Below, piece by piece: positions 45,221-54,198 of a stretch of DNA of 64,000 nucleotides. A program made the translations under genes and the position numbers. The notes below the pieces were generated by a model. That model saw nothing but the letters and a program-made list of their open reading frames with translations. It made no database searches and had not been told where the DNA came from. This stretch comes from Alphaproteobacteria bacterium. GTDB taxonomy: Bacteria > Bacteroidota > Bacteroidia > Bacteroidales > FEN-979. Every line of letters begins with the position of its first letter. Positions within the stretch are counted from its first letter, which is position 1. The stretch is taken from the NCBI GenBank assembly GCA_009928665.1, contig SACF01000003.1:62001-126000 (forward strand), written 5' to 3'.

Positions 45221-45276
45221 TTTTCCGTTTTCTGTTTTCCATTTTCCATTTTCACTTGTCAATTGTCAATTGTCCA
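45221..45276. repeat. Phase-continuous heptamer array, TTTTCCA then TTGTCAA units
   Basis: Eight 7-nt units with no phase break: TTTTCCG, TTTTCTG, TTTTCCA twice, TTTTCAC, TTGTCAA twice, TTGTCCA. The unit changes mid-array while the 7-nt period holds. It fills the convergent junction up to the stop codon at 45278. Confidence 0.85.
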
Positions 45277-45277
45277 T

Positions 45278-46378
45278 CTATTTAAATCCCACCGCCACAT
45301 ATCCTACCCAATGTCGGAGGGTAGCAGGGGCGGTTTGTCCCATTTTCAGGTCATCCACCGGTACCGGAGGTTGGGAGATGGAGGTTCCGTATCCCAACAG
45401 GATCCCGTAAACAGGGTCGGTATGCAGCGCCCGCTCAAGGTAATAGGTGGTTAGCAGTCCGAATGGAACCGAATACCTGCCGCACCAGGTCCATTTGTAG
45501 GTACAGTAGTTCGTATCCTGAATCGTAAATTGGGTAAAACGCCTGATTTTTTCCTTGGATAAAGGACCGGTCAGACAGGTTTGAATGATCTCCTGTTCAT
45601 GTTCCAATGCCCTTTTGTAGCCTGCGCTGTCGCTGCCATACGGAGCATAGTTGCTGCCTCCCCACGATTCGTCGCCATAATGCACCGCATCATTGGAGAT
45701 CACGATGGCCAGATCGGAATTCCATTTAAGGTCCTGTTCCTGTATGACTTTCGACAGCGACAGCGCGAACGATGACGCAAGTTCTTCCATGGTTTCATAC
45801 GACATGTATGGAATAAGTAACGGAATGATCTGAACCTTCCGGTTATAGTATTGAAGAACCGGAAGCAGCGCCTCGACCGAATGTTCGGAAGCATGCGCCG
45901 CATCGTGAACAACATAGGTGGATTTGGGGAGATAGTTGGTGATCTTATGTCTCCATTCAGAGGTCTTCGCAATGCCATAGGGTCCCTTCCACCCGTTAAA
46001 GTCCTCGAACACGATCCGGTTCGCGAGACCGAACTTCTTTGCCTTGTGTGCAACGCCGATCAGAATCACTGTGTTTGCCTTGATATTTCTCAGGGCTGCC
46101 GGATAGAGCCAGCCCGCGTAGGTATAATCGTCGTGCGGGCAGATGGCGGTTTTCCAGGGTGTAAACCGTTTGATATCGTGCTGATTCCAGGCATCAACGA
46201 TCTTCTGTCCCTGAAGGGAGAAAATCCGACTCATCACCGAATCCATTTGCCACGACCGGATCGCAAAACCAACCGTATCAACCGGATCCCGGTATTTTCC
46301 GCCTGGTTTGCCACCGCTTACCAGGATCACGAAAAGTACCAGCAACAGGTTATAAGATCGAAAAGAGATGTAAGTCAT
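45278..46378 (-). CDS. Second Memo-family protein, exported
   Basis: 366 residues from ATG 46378, where a hydrophobic signal-like stretch begins (SYNLLLVLFVILVSGG). The Memo-like metal site is recognisable: CPHDDYTYAG (His), GVAHKAKK (His), EHSVEALLPVL, SNDAVHYGDE and the Cys in TWCGRYSVP, in the same order as in the Memo-AMMECR1 fusion at 18297. No AMMECR1 domain is attached. It is therefore a standalone exported AmmeMemoRadiSam protein B, 27 kb from the cluster. Its reaction is unknown. It is convergent with the ligase across the heptamer arrays. Confidence 0.85.
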   Translation of the reverse strand: MTYISFRSYNLLLVLFVILVSGGKPGGKYRDPVDTVGFAIRSWQMDSVMSRIFSLQGQKIVDAWNQHDIKRFTPWKTAICPHDDYTYAGWLYPAALRNIKANTVILIGVAHKAKKFGLANRIVFEDFNGWKGPYGIAKTSEWRHKITNYLPKSTYVVHDAAHASEHSVEALLPVLQYYNRKVQIIPLLIPYMSYETMEELASSFALSLSKVIQEQDLKWNSDLAIVISNDAVHYGDESWGGSNYAPYGSDSAGYKRALEHEQEIIQTCLTGPLSKEKIRRFTQFTIQDTNYCTYKWTWCGRYSVPFGLLTTYYLERALHTDPVYGILLGYGTSISQPPVPVDDLKMGQTAPATLRHWVGYVAVGFK

Positions 46379-46513
46379 TTTTTTTAATTTGATTTTCGGG
46401 TGTGCTTTATTCAGTCTGTGACTATATAAAACCATGTAATCTTTGTTGGCCTTTACAAATTTGACCCCGAAAGATACGTTGATTTTCGGTACCTTCGTGC
46501 CTTAAAATCTACC

Positions 46514-47251
46514 GTGAAAATAGCCCTTGAATCTCAACCCAACTTCCGCGATCTTGGAGGCATTCAAACCAACGACGGCCGGAAGATAAAGCCTGGCTTG
46601 CTTTACAGGAGTGGCGATCTTTCAAGGCTGGATGAAAGGGAGCTAACTATGCTTGGGAACCTTGGAATCAGGGCTGTTATTGATCTCCGGGCACAGCGGG
46701 AAATTTCACGCCATCCCGACATCCTTCCGAAAACAGTCCGGGAGGAATTCTTCATTCACATTCATGACACTGCCCGCGATCACGCCGAAAAGCTCTTCGG
46801 TGAAAGGAATGCGGAAGCCCTGCGGTCGGTACTTACCGACGATTATGTCAGGATGGTCCGGTATCACCGTCATGACTTTACCAGGTTTTTGCAAATCCTG
46901 CTGACCACGAAGCATCTGCCATTGGTTTACCACTGTGCAGCGGGGAAAGACCGTACCGGGCTTGCAACGGTTTTTCTGTTATCCGCGCTGGGTGTTCCGG
47001 CCGATCGGATCACGGATGATTATATGGACACCAACCGCCATGTTTCGGCGCTGAATGACAAAATCATCACGAAAATCAATGGTGAAGGACTGGATGGCGA
47101 AATGTTGCGTCCCCTTTTCGAGGTCAGGATCGAGTACCTGAATGCGGCTTTGACAGAGATCGGAACCCGTTATGGCGGACTTGATCTTTATGTACGTCAG
47201 CAACTTCAGGCAGATATCAGCGGGCTCCGGGAAAAATTTCTTGAGGATTGA
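46514..47251 (+). CDS. Tyrosine-phosphatase-like protein
   Basis: A 245-residue cysteine phosphatase of the Y_phosphatase3 type. The N-terminal NFRDLGGIQTNDGRKIKPGLLYRSG is split here as NFRDLGG and LLYRSGDL, both family marks, and the P-loop C141-X5-R147 lies in HCAAGKDRTG. The Lys after the Gly suggests activity towards phosphoinositides, phosphotyrosine or sugar phosphates as in related enzymes; the true substrate is unknown. The start is GTG 46514, which begins directly with the conserved region. A near-consensus -7 box (TACCTTCG at 46490-46497) precedes it. Confidence 0.85.
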   Translation: MKIALESQPNFRDLGGIQTNDGRKIKPGLLYRSGDLSRLDERELTMLGNLGIRAVIDLRAQREISRHPDILPKTVREEFFIHIHDTARDHAEKLFGERNAEALRSVLTDDYVRMVRYHRHDFTRFLQILLTTKHLPLVYHCAAGKDRTGLATVFLLSALGVPADRITDDYMDTNRHVSALNDKIITKINGEGLDGEMLRPLFEVRIEYLNAALTEIGTRYGGLDLYVRQQLQADISGLREKFLED

Positions 47252-47280
47252 TACGTGGTTGAAGGGGAGCAGGAATTCCG

Positions 47281-49677
47281 TTAACCAATTTTTTCGACGA
47301 TACCCAGGTTACCGTAAATCCGCACCAGATCACCGTCTCTGAGCACCCGGCGGGCTCCTTTTACGCCTACCACCGCGGGGATTCCATATTCGCGTGCCAC
47401 CACGGCACCATGGGAGAGGGGGCTGCCGATCTCGGTGATCAGTCCGGCGATAATGCTGAAATAAGGGGTCCAGCCGATATCGGTAAAGGCTGCAACCATA
47501 ATCTCTCCTTCGCGGAGCTTTTCCGCCGACTCCAGGTCGTGGATGAGGTGCACCCTGCCCTCGACGATACCACTGCTTACCGGAATCCCTTTGAGTTGAC
47601 CTTCCAGTAGTTCCGGATCATCATCATCTTCTATCGGTTCAGGGATGCCAAAGCTGATCTCGTCAAAGGTCAGCCGGTCGAGGAGCGGCAAAAGTTCACG
47701 CCGTCTCGTTGCTTTTCCGACCCATTCCTGCCGGCGATCCATCAGGAATTGCCCGATCTCATCATGGGTAAGGAAGAAGATCAGATCAGGATCGTCGAGC
47801 ATCTTTGCGTCGACCATCCGGGAGGCAAGTTCGCGGTAACCCTTTCGCAGGGTATGAACCATCCTGATGGATAGTCCTTTGGTGATCTCCCTTCGTGCAA
47901 CGGCTTTCCGGGCCATGGGTACCAGTCCGCGGAGAACCAGCCGGCTTACCATGGGAAGCGTTTTGAGCAGGTTGTTGATTTCGTGTCGCGCTGTTGCCGG
48001 GGGGCGTTGAACTTCACTTGATTTTACCCGGGTTTGCAACGACTGGATGAGCTGTTGCGGATGATCTTCCCAGGGTTTCTCACGAAGTTCTGATTCCCTT
48101 ACACACCGGTGTCCATGCCGTTTTAAAAACGATGAAAATGCTTCACGGATATTGGCCGGTGATTGCTGCAACAACAACACGAGCGCTTGCTCCGCGCTGC
48201 ACGATATGAAGCGGGCCGCAAACTGCTTGTCCGACCGGATCAACATTGCGAATCGTTCGAGTGACTTGATGGCGTCGGCGCTCTCAATCTCCGGAATATC
48301 GAGCAGGAGCATGGTGGCAGTATGATGATCAGAGGCATCCGGTTTCCGTTTATCACCCGTCATGATTCTCATAAAGAGGGAGTACAGGGTTCCCGATTGC
48401 GCGGAGGTGCCCAGGTGGTATCCGAAGCCGATACCCAGTTGAAGACGGGCATCGGAGAGACAGGCATACAGCTCCTCCAGGGTGCCCCGGGTATGGATAT
48501 GAAATCCCGCTTCCAGTTTTTTAAGCAGATCCAGGTAATGCTGTCCCCGCAGGGTGTTGAACATCTGACGGAAAAAATTGACGATCCGAACCGGCAGGAT
48601 TGCTTCAGGCTTGATGTCGAAACCGGGAAAAACCTTACCACTCAACGCAAACATGACATCTCCGGCAGTGTTGAGCCATACTTTTTTAGGGTAATCCATC
48701 ATGTGGCTCATGTTGATGAACAACCGGTTGTAAAACATCTGGATGTACCGTGGCTCGGTGCGATCCTGGATCCGAAAAACCCCTGCACGATCGGCAAGCA
48801 TGACCATACCATAATCAATGGCCCAAGCACTTACCGACCAGGTAAGGGGTGTGGCAACACCCGGCATCATCTCACCGATGTTCCCCAGCGTCCAAACCTC
48901 ATCCGACGATCCTTTCTCGGAATCGAGCTCATTGAAGTGAACATCGTCGAGGGTGGTTACAGGCCGGAGCTGAAGCCAGTTGAGCGAACCCTCGGCATCG
49001 ATGGCCCACTCCAGATCAACCGGCATCCGCATATGCTTTTCGGCGATTTTTGAACCGGCTACGATTTCACGGAGTTGGATTTCATTCAGGAGATGACCAT
49101 TTTTGCTGATTTCAACGGCTACATTCGATTGACTGGGGTATACTTCGTAACTATGGGCATCCTTCATTCCGCTGACCAGTTCATTACCCGTTCCGGGTAC
49201 CGCGTTAACCAAAACCTTATCCCTTCGGTTTGTGACCGGGTTCGCCGTAAAAACCACCCCCGATACCCTGGCCTTCACCATGTTCTGAATGATCACCGAG
49301 ATGCGTAAATCGGCATTCTGTGCCAGGTTCCCTGAGTAGGACCGGACCCGGGCAGCGCCTGCAGCTTCAATACAATCGATAATGGCTTGTTTAATTTCCG
49401 GAAGTGTGGTCAGATTCAGAAAGGTTTCAAACTGACCGGCAAATGAAACATGGATCCCATCTTCGCTTCCTGCCGACGACCTTACTGCCTTCGGACCTTT
49501 CCCAAGCTTTTCGATCACCGTCGTGAGCAGTTCGTCGGTGATCTGTTCTGTTTGGGGACGAATCAGGACAACAGAATCCGGAACCTTCAGACCCAAATTA
49601 AGAAGTTGCTGCAGTCCCAGGGCTTTTCCGCCGGCAGAAGCATTCGTGATATTTTCAATGGATTGGATTTGTAACAT
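47281..49677 (-). CDS. PEP-synthase/rifampin-phosphotransferase-like dikinase
   Basis: A 798-residue protein with the domain order of PEP synthase-related phosphotransferases: an ATP-grasp domain (about 1-270; VRSSAGSEDG, VSGVVFTANPVT), a helical substrate-binding region (about 280-690; RHGHRCVRESELREKPW), and a swivelling phosphohistidine domain (about 700-798) with H756 in GSPLSHGAVVAREYGIPAVVG. Length and the LSHGAVVAREYGIP motif resemble rifampin phosphotransferase (about 870 aa) more than pyruvate phosphate dikinase. The residue two before His is Leu, not the Thr targeted by PPDK regulators. It transfers ATP's beta-phosphate to an unknown acceptor. It follows the 49773 gene by 95 bp and is likely cotranscribed with it. 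Confidence 0.8.
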   Translation of the reverse strand: MLQIQSIENITNASAGGKALGLQQLLNLGLKVPDSVVLIRPQTEQITDELLTTVIEKLGKGPKAVRSSAGSEDGIHVSFAGQFETFLNLTTLPEIKQAIIDCIEAAGAARVRSYSGNLAQNADLRISVIIQNMVKARVSGVVFTANPVTNRRDKVLVNAVPGTGNELVSGMKDAHSYEVYPSQSNVAVEISKNGHLLNEIQLREIVAGSKIAEKHMRMPVDLEWAIDAEGSLNWLQLRPVTTLDDVHFNELDSEKGSSDEVWTLGNIGEMMPGVATPLTWSVSAWAIDYGMVMLADRAGVFRIQDRTEPRYIQMFYNRLFINMSHMMDYPKKVWLNTAGDVMFALSGKVFPGFDIKPEAILPVRIVNFFRQMFNTLRGQHYLDLLKKLEAGFHIHTRGTLEELYACLSDARLQLGIGFGYHLGTSAQSGTLYSLFMRIMTGDKRKPDASDHHTATMLLLDIPEIESADAIKSLERFAMLIRSDKQFAARFISCSAEQALVLLLQQSPANIREAFSSFLKRHGHRCVRESELREKPWEDHPQQLIQSLQTRVKSSEVQRPPATARHEINNLLKTLPMVSRLVLRGLVPMARKAVARREITKGLSIRMVHTLRKGYRELASRMVDAKMLDDPDLIFFLTHDEIGQFLMDRRQEWVGKATRRRELLPLLDRLTFDEISFGIPEPIEDDDDPELLEGQLKGIPVSSGIVEGRVHLIHDLESAEKLREGEIMVAAFTDIGWTPYFSIIAGLITEIGSPLSHGAVVAREYGIPAVVGVKGARRVLRDGDLVRIYGNLGIVEKIG

Positions 49678-49772
49678 ATCAAAAGAGAAGCGTCATCAGG
49701 GATGAATTCCGGAAATGTTTATAAAATCAATAGGAATGTGAATTTCAGAGTCACTGATGCACCTTGTCGTTT

Positions 49773-50783
49773 TCAGATCCTGTATTTGTCGGTATGAAAT
49801 CCGAATTCAACCATCCCAAGTCCTTCTGATCCATCGAAACGGTATGAACCGATGCCTTCCCGCATACTGTATTTATCATCGTGAAGATAAGGAAACACCC
49901 CGTGACGCCTGAATTCAAGGATATGGGTCCGGCCGCTCCGGGTTTTGATCTCCACCGTGCCCGTGTCGGGTAATAATTTTTCCTTCGACACTGTGTCGAG
50001 ATCGGTGCAGGCCACGATGGCATCGTTCGTTCCGTCGGGGTGCACGATGAAACCGGCTGTCAGCCGTTCCAGGAATTCCCATTTGATGGTGGTAACCGTC
50101 CAATGATATCCTGAATCCGAAATCCCCGTCATCCAAAAGTGGCGATCCCAGGTATTCCAGTTTCGTGAGCCAAAGGAGTGGTCGCGCGATGCCATCATCT
50201 CAAGTTGAAAAGTCGTTCCATCCAGAATGATCGTGCCTTTGATGGTGCCCGTCTGCTCGTAGTGAACCTGATGGGTATCCTTCATTTTCAGGAAAAATTC
50301 TTTGGTCCACTTCTTTTTCGCGATGATCCTTGCGATTTCATCATGATCGGAACTCTTTTCAAAGTCATAAATGGGATGATCGCCCGTAAACACCAGATCG
50401 GCCTCGCAGGTGTGCGATTGTCCGTTTCGGTCGTGAACCGGTCCCTGGTATGTCACCCGCCAGATCTTCCCCACTTCCACGGGCTCATATTTGAGTGAGC
50501 CTTGCTGAAAACCGGTTCCTTCGGGGCCGGGAGACCGGGTCAATCCAAAGTACCCGCGATCTTTTAAAAAGAAATCGAACCAGAATTCATTAAGGCGTTT
50601 TGGCTCCCTGAATGCCATCCGGGTAATAAACGCATTACCGGTTTTATCGCCGCCGTAAAAATAGGAGCTGTCGTTGGGGTAGGGCTGATTCTGGTCAACA
50701 TGTTTCTGTTCCAGGAATTCGTCGGGGAAGAGTCGGCTTTTGGTGCGTCGGACCATCTGCCGGGCAAGGAATAGTTTCAGCAT
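49773..50783 (-). CDS. Uncharacterised protein paired with the PEP-synthase-like gene
   Basis: 336 residues from ATG 50783; the frame is open to 50825, but a TATGTTTG promoter box lies inside that extension. The protein is soluble and rich in beta-strand, with a Trp/His-rich segment MASRDHSFGSRNWNTWDRHFW. R-D-H-S-x-G-x-R-x-W is, from memory, the signature of a lipocalin-like family found in proteins near carotenoid-type hydratases (DUF7064/7065 group) and attached to PEP-synthase-like domains in some animal proteins. I cannot name a reaction. The order here, this gene then the PEP-synthase-like gene, suggests that the two work together. Confidence 0.6.
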   Translation of the reverse strand: MLKLFLARQMVRRTKSRLFPDEFLEQKHVDQNQPYPNDSSYFYGGDKTGNAFITRMAFREPKRLNEFWFDFFLKDRGYFGLTRSPGPEGTGFQQGSLKYEPVEVGKIWRVTYQGPVHDRNGQSHTCEADLVFTGDHPIYDFEKSSDHDEIARIIAKKKWTKEFFLKMKDTHQVHYEQTGTIKGTIILDGTTFQLEMMASRDHSFGSRNWNTWDRHFWMTGISDSGYHWTVTTIKWEFLERLTAGFIVHPDGTNDAIVACTDLDTVSKEKLLPDTGTVEIKTRSGRTHILEFRRHGVFPYLHDDKYSMREGIGSYRFDGSEGLGMVEFGFHTDKYRI

Positions 50784-50802
50784 GAAGTAGATTTTGCGGC
50801 CG

Positions 50803-50810
50803 CAAACATA
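50803..50810 (-). promoter_or_regulatory. Putative -7 box TATGTTTG for the 49773-50783 gene
   Basis: On the minus strand TATGTTTG fits TAnnTTTG; the predicted leader to ATG 50783 is about 14 nt, which decides the start. Confidence 0.5.
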
Positions 50811-50860
50811 GTGAATTCCCTTCAAACTATTAACGGCCGCCCTTGATTTTCCTTCAATTT

Positions 50861-52078
50861 CTACAAATCATCCGCTGCTGTTTCCTTAATGCCCAGCGCT
50901 GCAAGTCCGCCTTCGGCAGTTTCCTTATAGATATGGGGCAGATCGTGACCGGTTTGTTTCATGGCCTGGATCACACGATCGAAACTCACCAGGTGCTGTC
51001 CGTCGGAAAGCAGGGCGTACATGTTGGCGTCGAGAGAGCGGGCTGCTCCAAAGGCATTTCGTTCGATACAGGGGATTTGTACCAGTCCGAAAAGCGGATC
51101 ACAGGTCAGGCCTAAAAAATGTTCCATGGCAATCGATGCCGCGTATTCGATCTGGCCGGGAGTTCCCCCGAAAATCTGGGTTGCCGCGGCAGCCGCCATC
51201 GAACTTGCCGCGCCGACTTCACCCTGACATCCCACCTCGGCGCCCGATATCGAAGCGTTGGTCTTAATCAGGTTGCCGATCAATCCGGCCGTGGCCAATC
51301 CCCGAATGATCTTTTTATCGTTGAATTCATACTGGGTCTTCAGGAGGTAGAGAATGGCAGGTAACACGCCGCAGGAACCACAAGTAGGAGCCGTGACAAT
51401 TCTGCCGCCCGAGGCATTCTCCTCCGCGACGGCCAGCGCGTAAGCGAAAGTGAAAGCCCTCCGCGCGAGGGTGCCTCTGAAACTGCGCGCTTTGGTGTAA
51501 TAAGAAGAAGCTTTCCGGGTGAGGTTCAGCCTTCCCGGGAGCACGCCTTCGGCCTCGAGCCCCCGGTCGATCGCCTCCTGCATGACCTTCCACACGTTTG
51601 TAAGGTGGTCCCAGACTACCGGCGTCTCATGAATTTCGACAAATTCCCACAACGTGCGCCCGTGATCGCGGCACCAGTCGAGGATCGATGCCATGGTGGT
51701 CAGTTCGTATACCGTAGAAGCGGGGTCCCGTTTCCCATTGTCGCTGATATCGCCCCCGCCGATGCTGTAAGTTGTACGGCTCTCCCTGACGGCTCCCGAC
51801 TTATCAAGCCCTTCGAAAAGCATCCCGTTAGGGTGCGCAGGAAGAAATACCTCAGGCTGCCAGATGATCTCGATCGGAACAGGTGCAATCGCCGCGGCGA
51901 TGGCCTTATCCGTCATGTGCCCTTTGCCGGTCGCGGCAAGGCTGCCGTAAAGCGTGACGCGAATCTTTTTGATACCCGGGTTAGCCGATTTAAACTGATC
52001 GGCCGCCTTACGCGGGCCCATGGTGTGGCTGCTCGAAGGACCGTTTCCGATCTTGAAGATCTCCCTGATCGACTCCAT
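50861..52078 (-). CDS. sdaA: L-serine ammonia-lyase, iron-sulfur type, single chain
   Basis: A 405-residue iron-sulfur L-serine dehydratase that converts serine to pyruvate and ammonia. The beta-part (residues 1-160) starts MESIREIFKIGNGPSSSHTMGP, the conserved N-terminal signature. The alpha-part carries the cluster cysteines in TCGSCGVLP, GCQGEVGAA and LTCDPLFGLVQIPC. Both parts are fused in one chain, as in many Bacteroidota and E. coli SdaA. The oxygen-sensitive 4Fe-4S cluster suits an anaerobic life. It starts 12 bp after the gap stop codon, so gap-sdaA form an operon linking lower glycolysis to serine breakdown. Confidence 0.95.
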   Translation of the reverse strand: MESIREIFKIGNGPSSSHTMGPRKAADQFKSANPGIKKIRVTLYGSLAATGKGHMTDKAIAAAIAPVPIEIIWQPEVFLPAHPNGMLFEGLDKSGAVRESRTTYSIGGGDISDNGKRDPASTVYELTTMASILDWCRDHGRTLWEFVEIHETPVVWDHLTNVWKVMQEAIDRGLEAEGVLPGRLNLTRKASSYYTKARSFRGTLARRAFTFAYALAVAEENASGGRIVTAPTCGSCGVLPAILYLLKTQYEFNDKKIIRGLATAGLIGNLIKTNASISGAEVGCQGEVGAASSMAAAAATQIFGGTPGQIEYAASIAMEHFLGLTCDPLFGLVQIPCIERNAFGAARSLDANMYALLSDGQHLVSFDRVIQAMKQTGHDLPHIYKETAEGGLAALGIKETAADDL

Positions 52079-52090
52079 TTCCGGGTAAAC

Positions 52091-53122
<1,032 letters not shown>

Positions 53123-53142
53123 TTATATTCAATTTCAGCAGG

Positions 53143-53150
53143 CAAAATTA
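53143..53150 (-). promoter_or_regulatory. Putative -7 box TAATTTTG for gap
   Basis: On the minus strand TAATTTTG fits TAnnTTTG and would give a leader of about 42 nt before ATG 53095. Confidence 0.5.
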
Positions 53151-53222
53151 GTCATTTTTATCAGGGAAAAAAAATGTTCAGCCATTTTCAGGGAACCGGG
53201 AAATGAAGTAGTTTAGAGGCTT

Positions 53223-53230
53223 TAATTTTG
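53223..53230 (+). promoter_or_regulatory. Putative -7 box TAATTTTG, only 4 nt from the PPDK regulator start
   Basis: TAATTTTG fits TAnnTTTG and ends 4 nt before ATG 53235, so the transcript would be leaderless. No ribosome site is visible. Confidence 0.45.
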
Positions 53231-53234
53231 AACG

Positions 53235-54071
53235 ATGAAAAGCATATTCATTATTTCCGATGGTACTGGCCGTACGGCCGAACAAACCCTGCAGGCTGCG
53301 TTGACCCAGTTCCCGGAAACCGAGGCCGAAATCACCCATTACGGAGAGGTTCGTACGGAGAAGCAGATCAACGAAATTGTACTTGAGGTCGCCGAACGGA
53401 AGGGGATCATCGTCCATACCCTTGTCACGGAGCACCTCAGGGAAGAGCTGGTCAGGATGAGCAGGATCCACAACATCGACGCCATCGACCTGATGGGTCC
53501 CTTGCTTTCCAGGCTGGGTCATCATTTCGCGGGTACCCCGACGGGCGAGCCGGGGCTTTTTTTCAGCCTGAACAAGGAATATTTCAAGCGGATCGATTCC
53601 ATGCAGTTCGCATTCAACCATGATGACGGTCAGCGCGATTACGAATACGAAAAGGCGGAGATCGTTCTGGTTGGCGTTTCCCGGACGTTCAAAACCCCGC
53701 TCAGTATTTATCTTGCCTTCAAAGGCTGGTTTGTGGCCAATTACCCGATCGTACTGGGTGTCGATATCCCGGAGTCACTCGGTCATATGCCGGCAGGATC
53801 GGTCTTCGGACTGATGACCCAGGCACACGACCTGTCTGGTCTCAGGCAGGTACGCCAACACTATCTGGGAGGAGCTACCGGGGAGTATTCATCCCTCGAA
53901 TTTGTGCGACGGGAGCTGAATTATGCTCAGAATATATTCCACCGCTATGAATGGCCTGTGATCCAGGTTACCAATAAACCCATTGAGGAGATTGCTTCAG
54001 AGATCCTGGCGATCAAACGCCGGATTGACCATCCGGCGCTGGACAAGAAAACCAACCGCGATCGTCGCTGA
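53235..54071 (+). CDS. PPDK/PEP-synthase regulatory protein (kinase/pyrophosphorylase)
   Basis: A 278-residue DUF299-family protein. These bifunctional enzymes switch pyruvate phosphate dikinase or PEP synthase off by ADP-dependent phosphorylation of a Thr next to the catalytic His and on again by phosphate-dependent dephosphorylation. IISDGTGRTAEQTL opens the protein, GVSRTFKTPLSIYLA (about 149-163) is the P-loop, and the length matches. Its dikinase target is not certain: the PEP-synthase-like protein at 47281-49677 lacks the target Thr, so a true PPDK elsewhere in the genome is expected. The start must be ATG 53235, since the conserved segment begins there. Confidence 0.92.
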   Translation: MKSIFIISDGTGRTAEQTLQAALTQFPETEAEITHYGEVRTEKQINEIVLEVAERKGIIVHTLVTEHLREELVRMSRIHNIDAIDLMGPLLSRLGHHFAGTPTGEPGLFFSLNKEYFKRIDSMQFAFNHDDGQRDYEYEKAEIVLVGVSRTFKTPLSIYLAFKGWFVANYPIVLGVDIPESLGHMPAGSVFGLMTQAHDLSGLRQVRQHYLGGATGEYSSLEFVRRELNYAQNIFHRYEWPVIQVTNKPIEEIASEILAIKRRIDHPALDKKTNRDRR

Positions 54072-54160
54072 CCGGTGTCTGTGATCATTGCAGGATAAGG
54101 ATTTCGCATTGATAATGAGGAAAAAATTGCATCTTCCTTCCGAATCTTGATTTATTGCCT

Positions 54161-54168
54161 TAATTTTG
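54161..54168 (+). promoter_or_regulatory. Putative -7 box TAATTTTG for pyrG
   Basis: TAATTTTG fits TAnnTTTG; the leader to ATG 54199 would be about 25 nt. It supports 54199 over the upstream in-frame TTG at 54166. Confidence 0.5.
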
Positions 54169-54198
54169 CATGGGCCAAGCCCGCCAATCTCTCATTTC

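Noticed and set aside
47281..49677. Calling this gene rifampin resistance
   Set aside because: Domain order and length fit, but the family has many members with other acceptors and the context shows no resistance genes.
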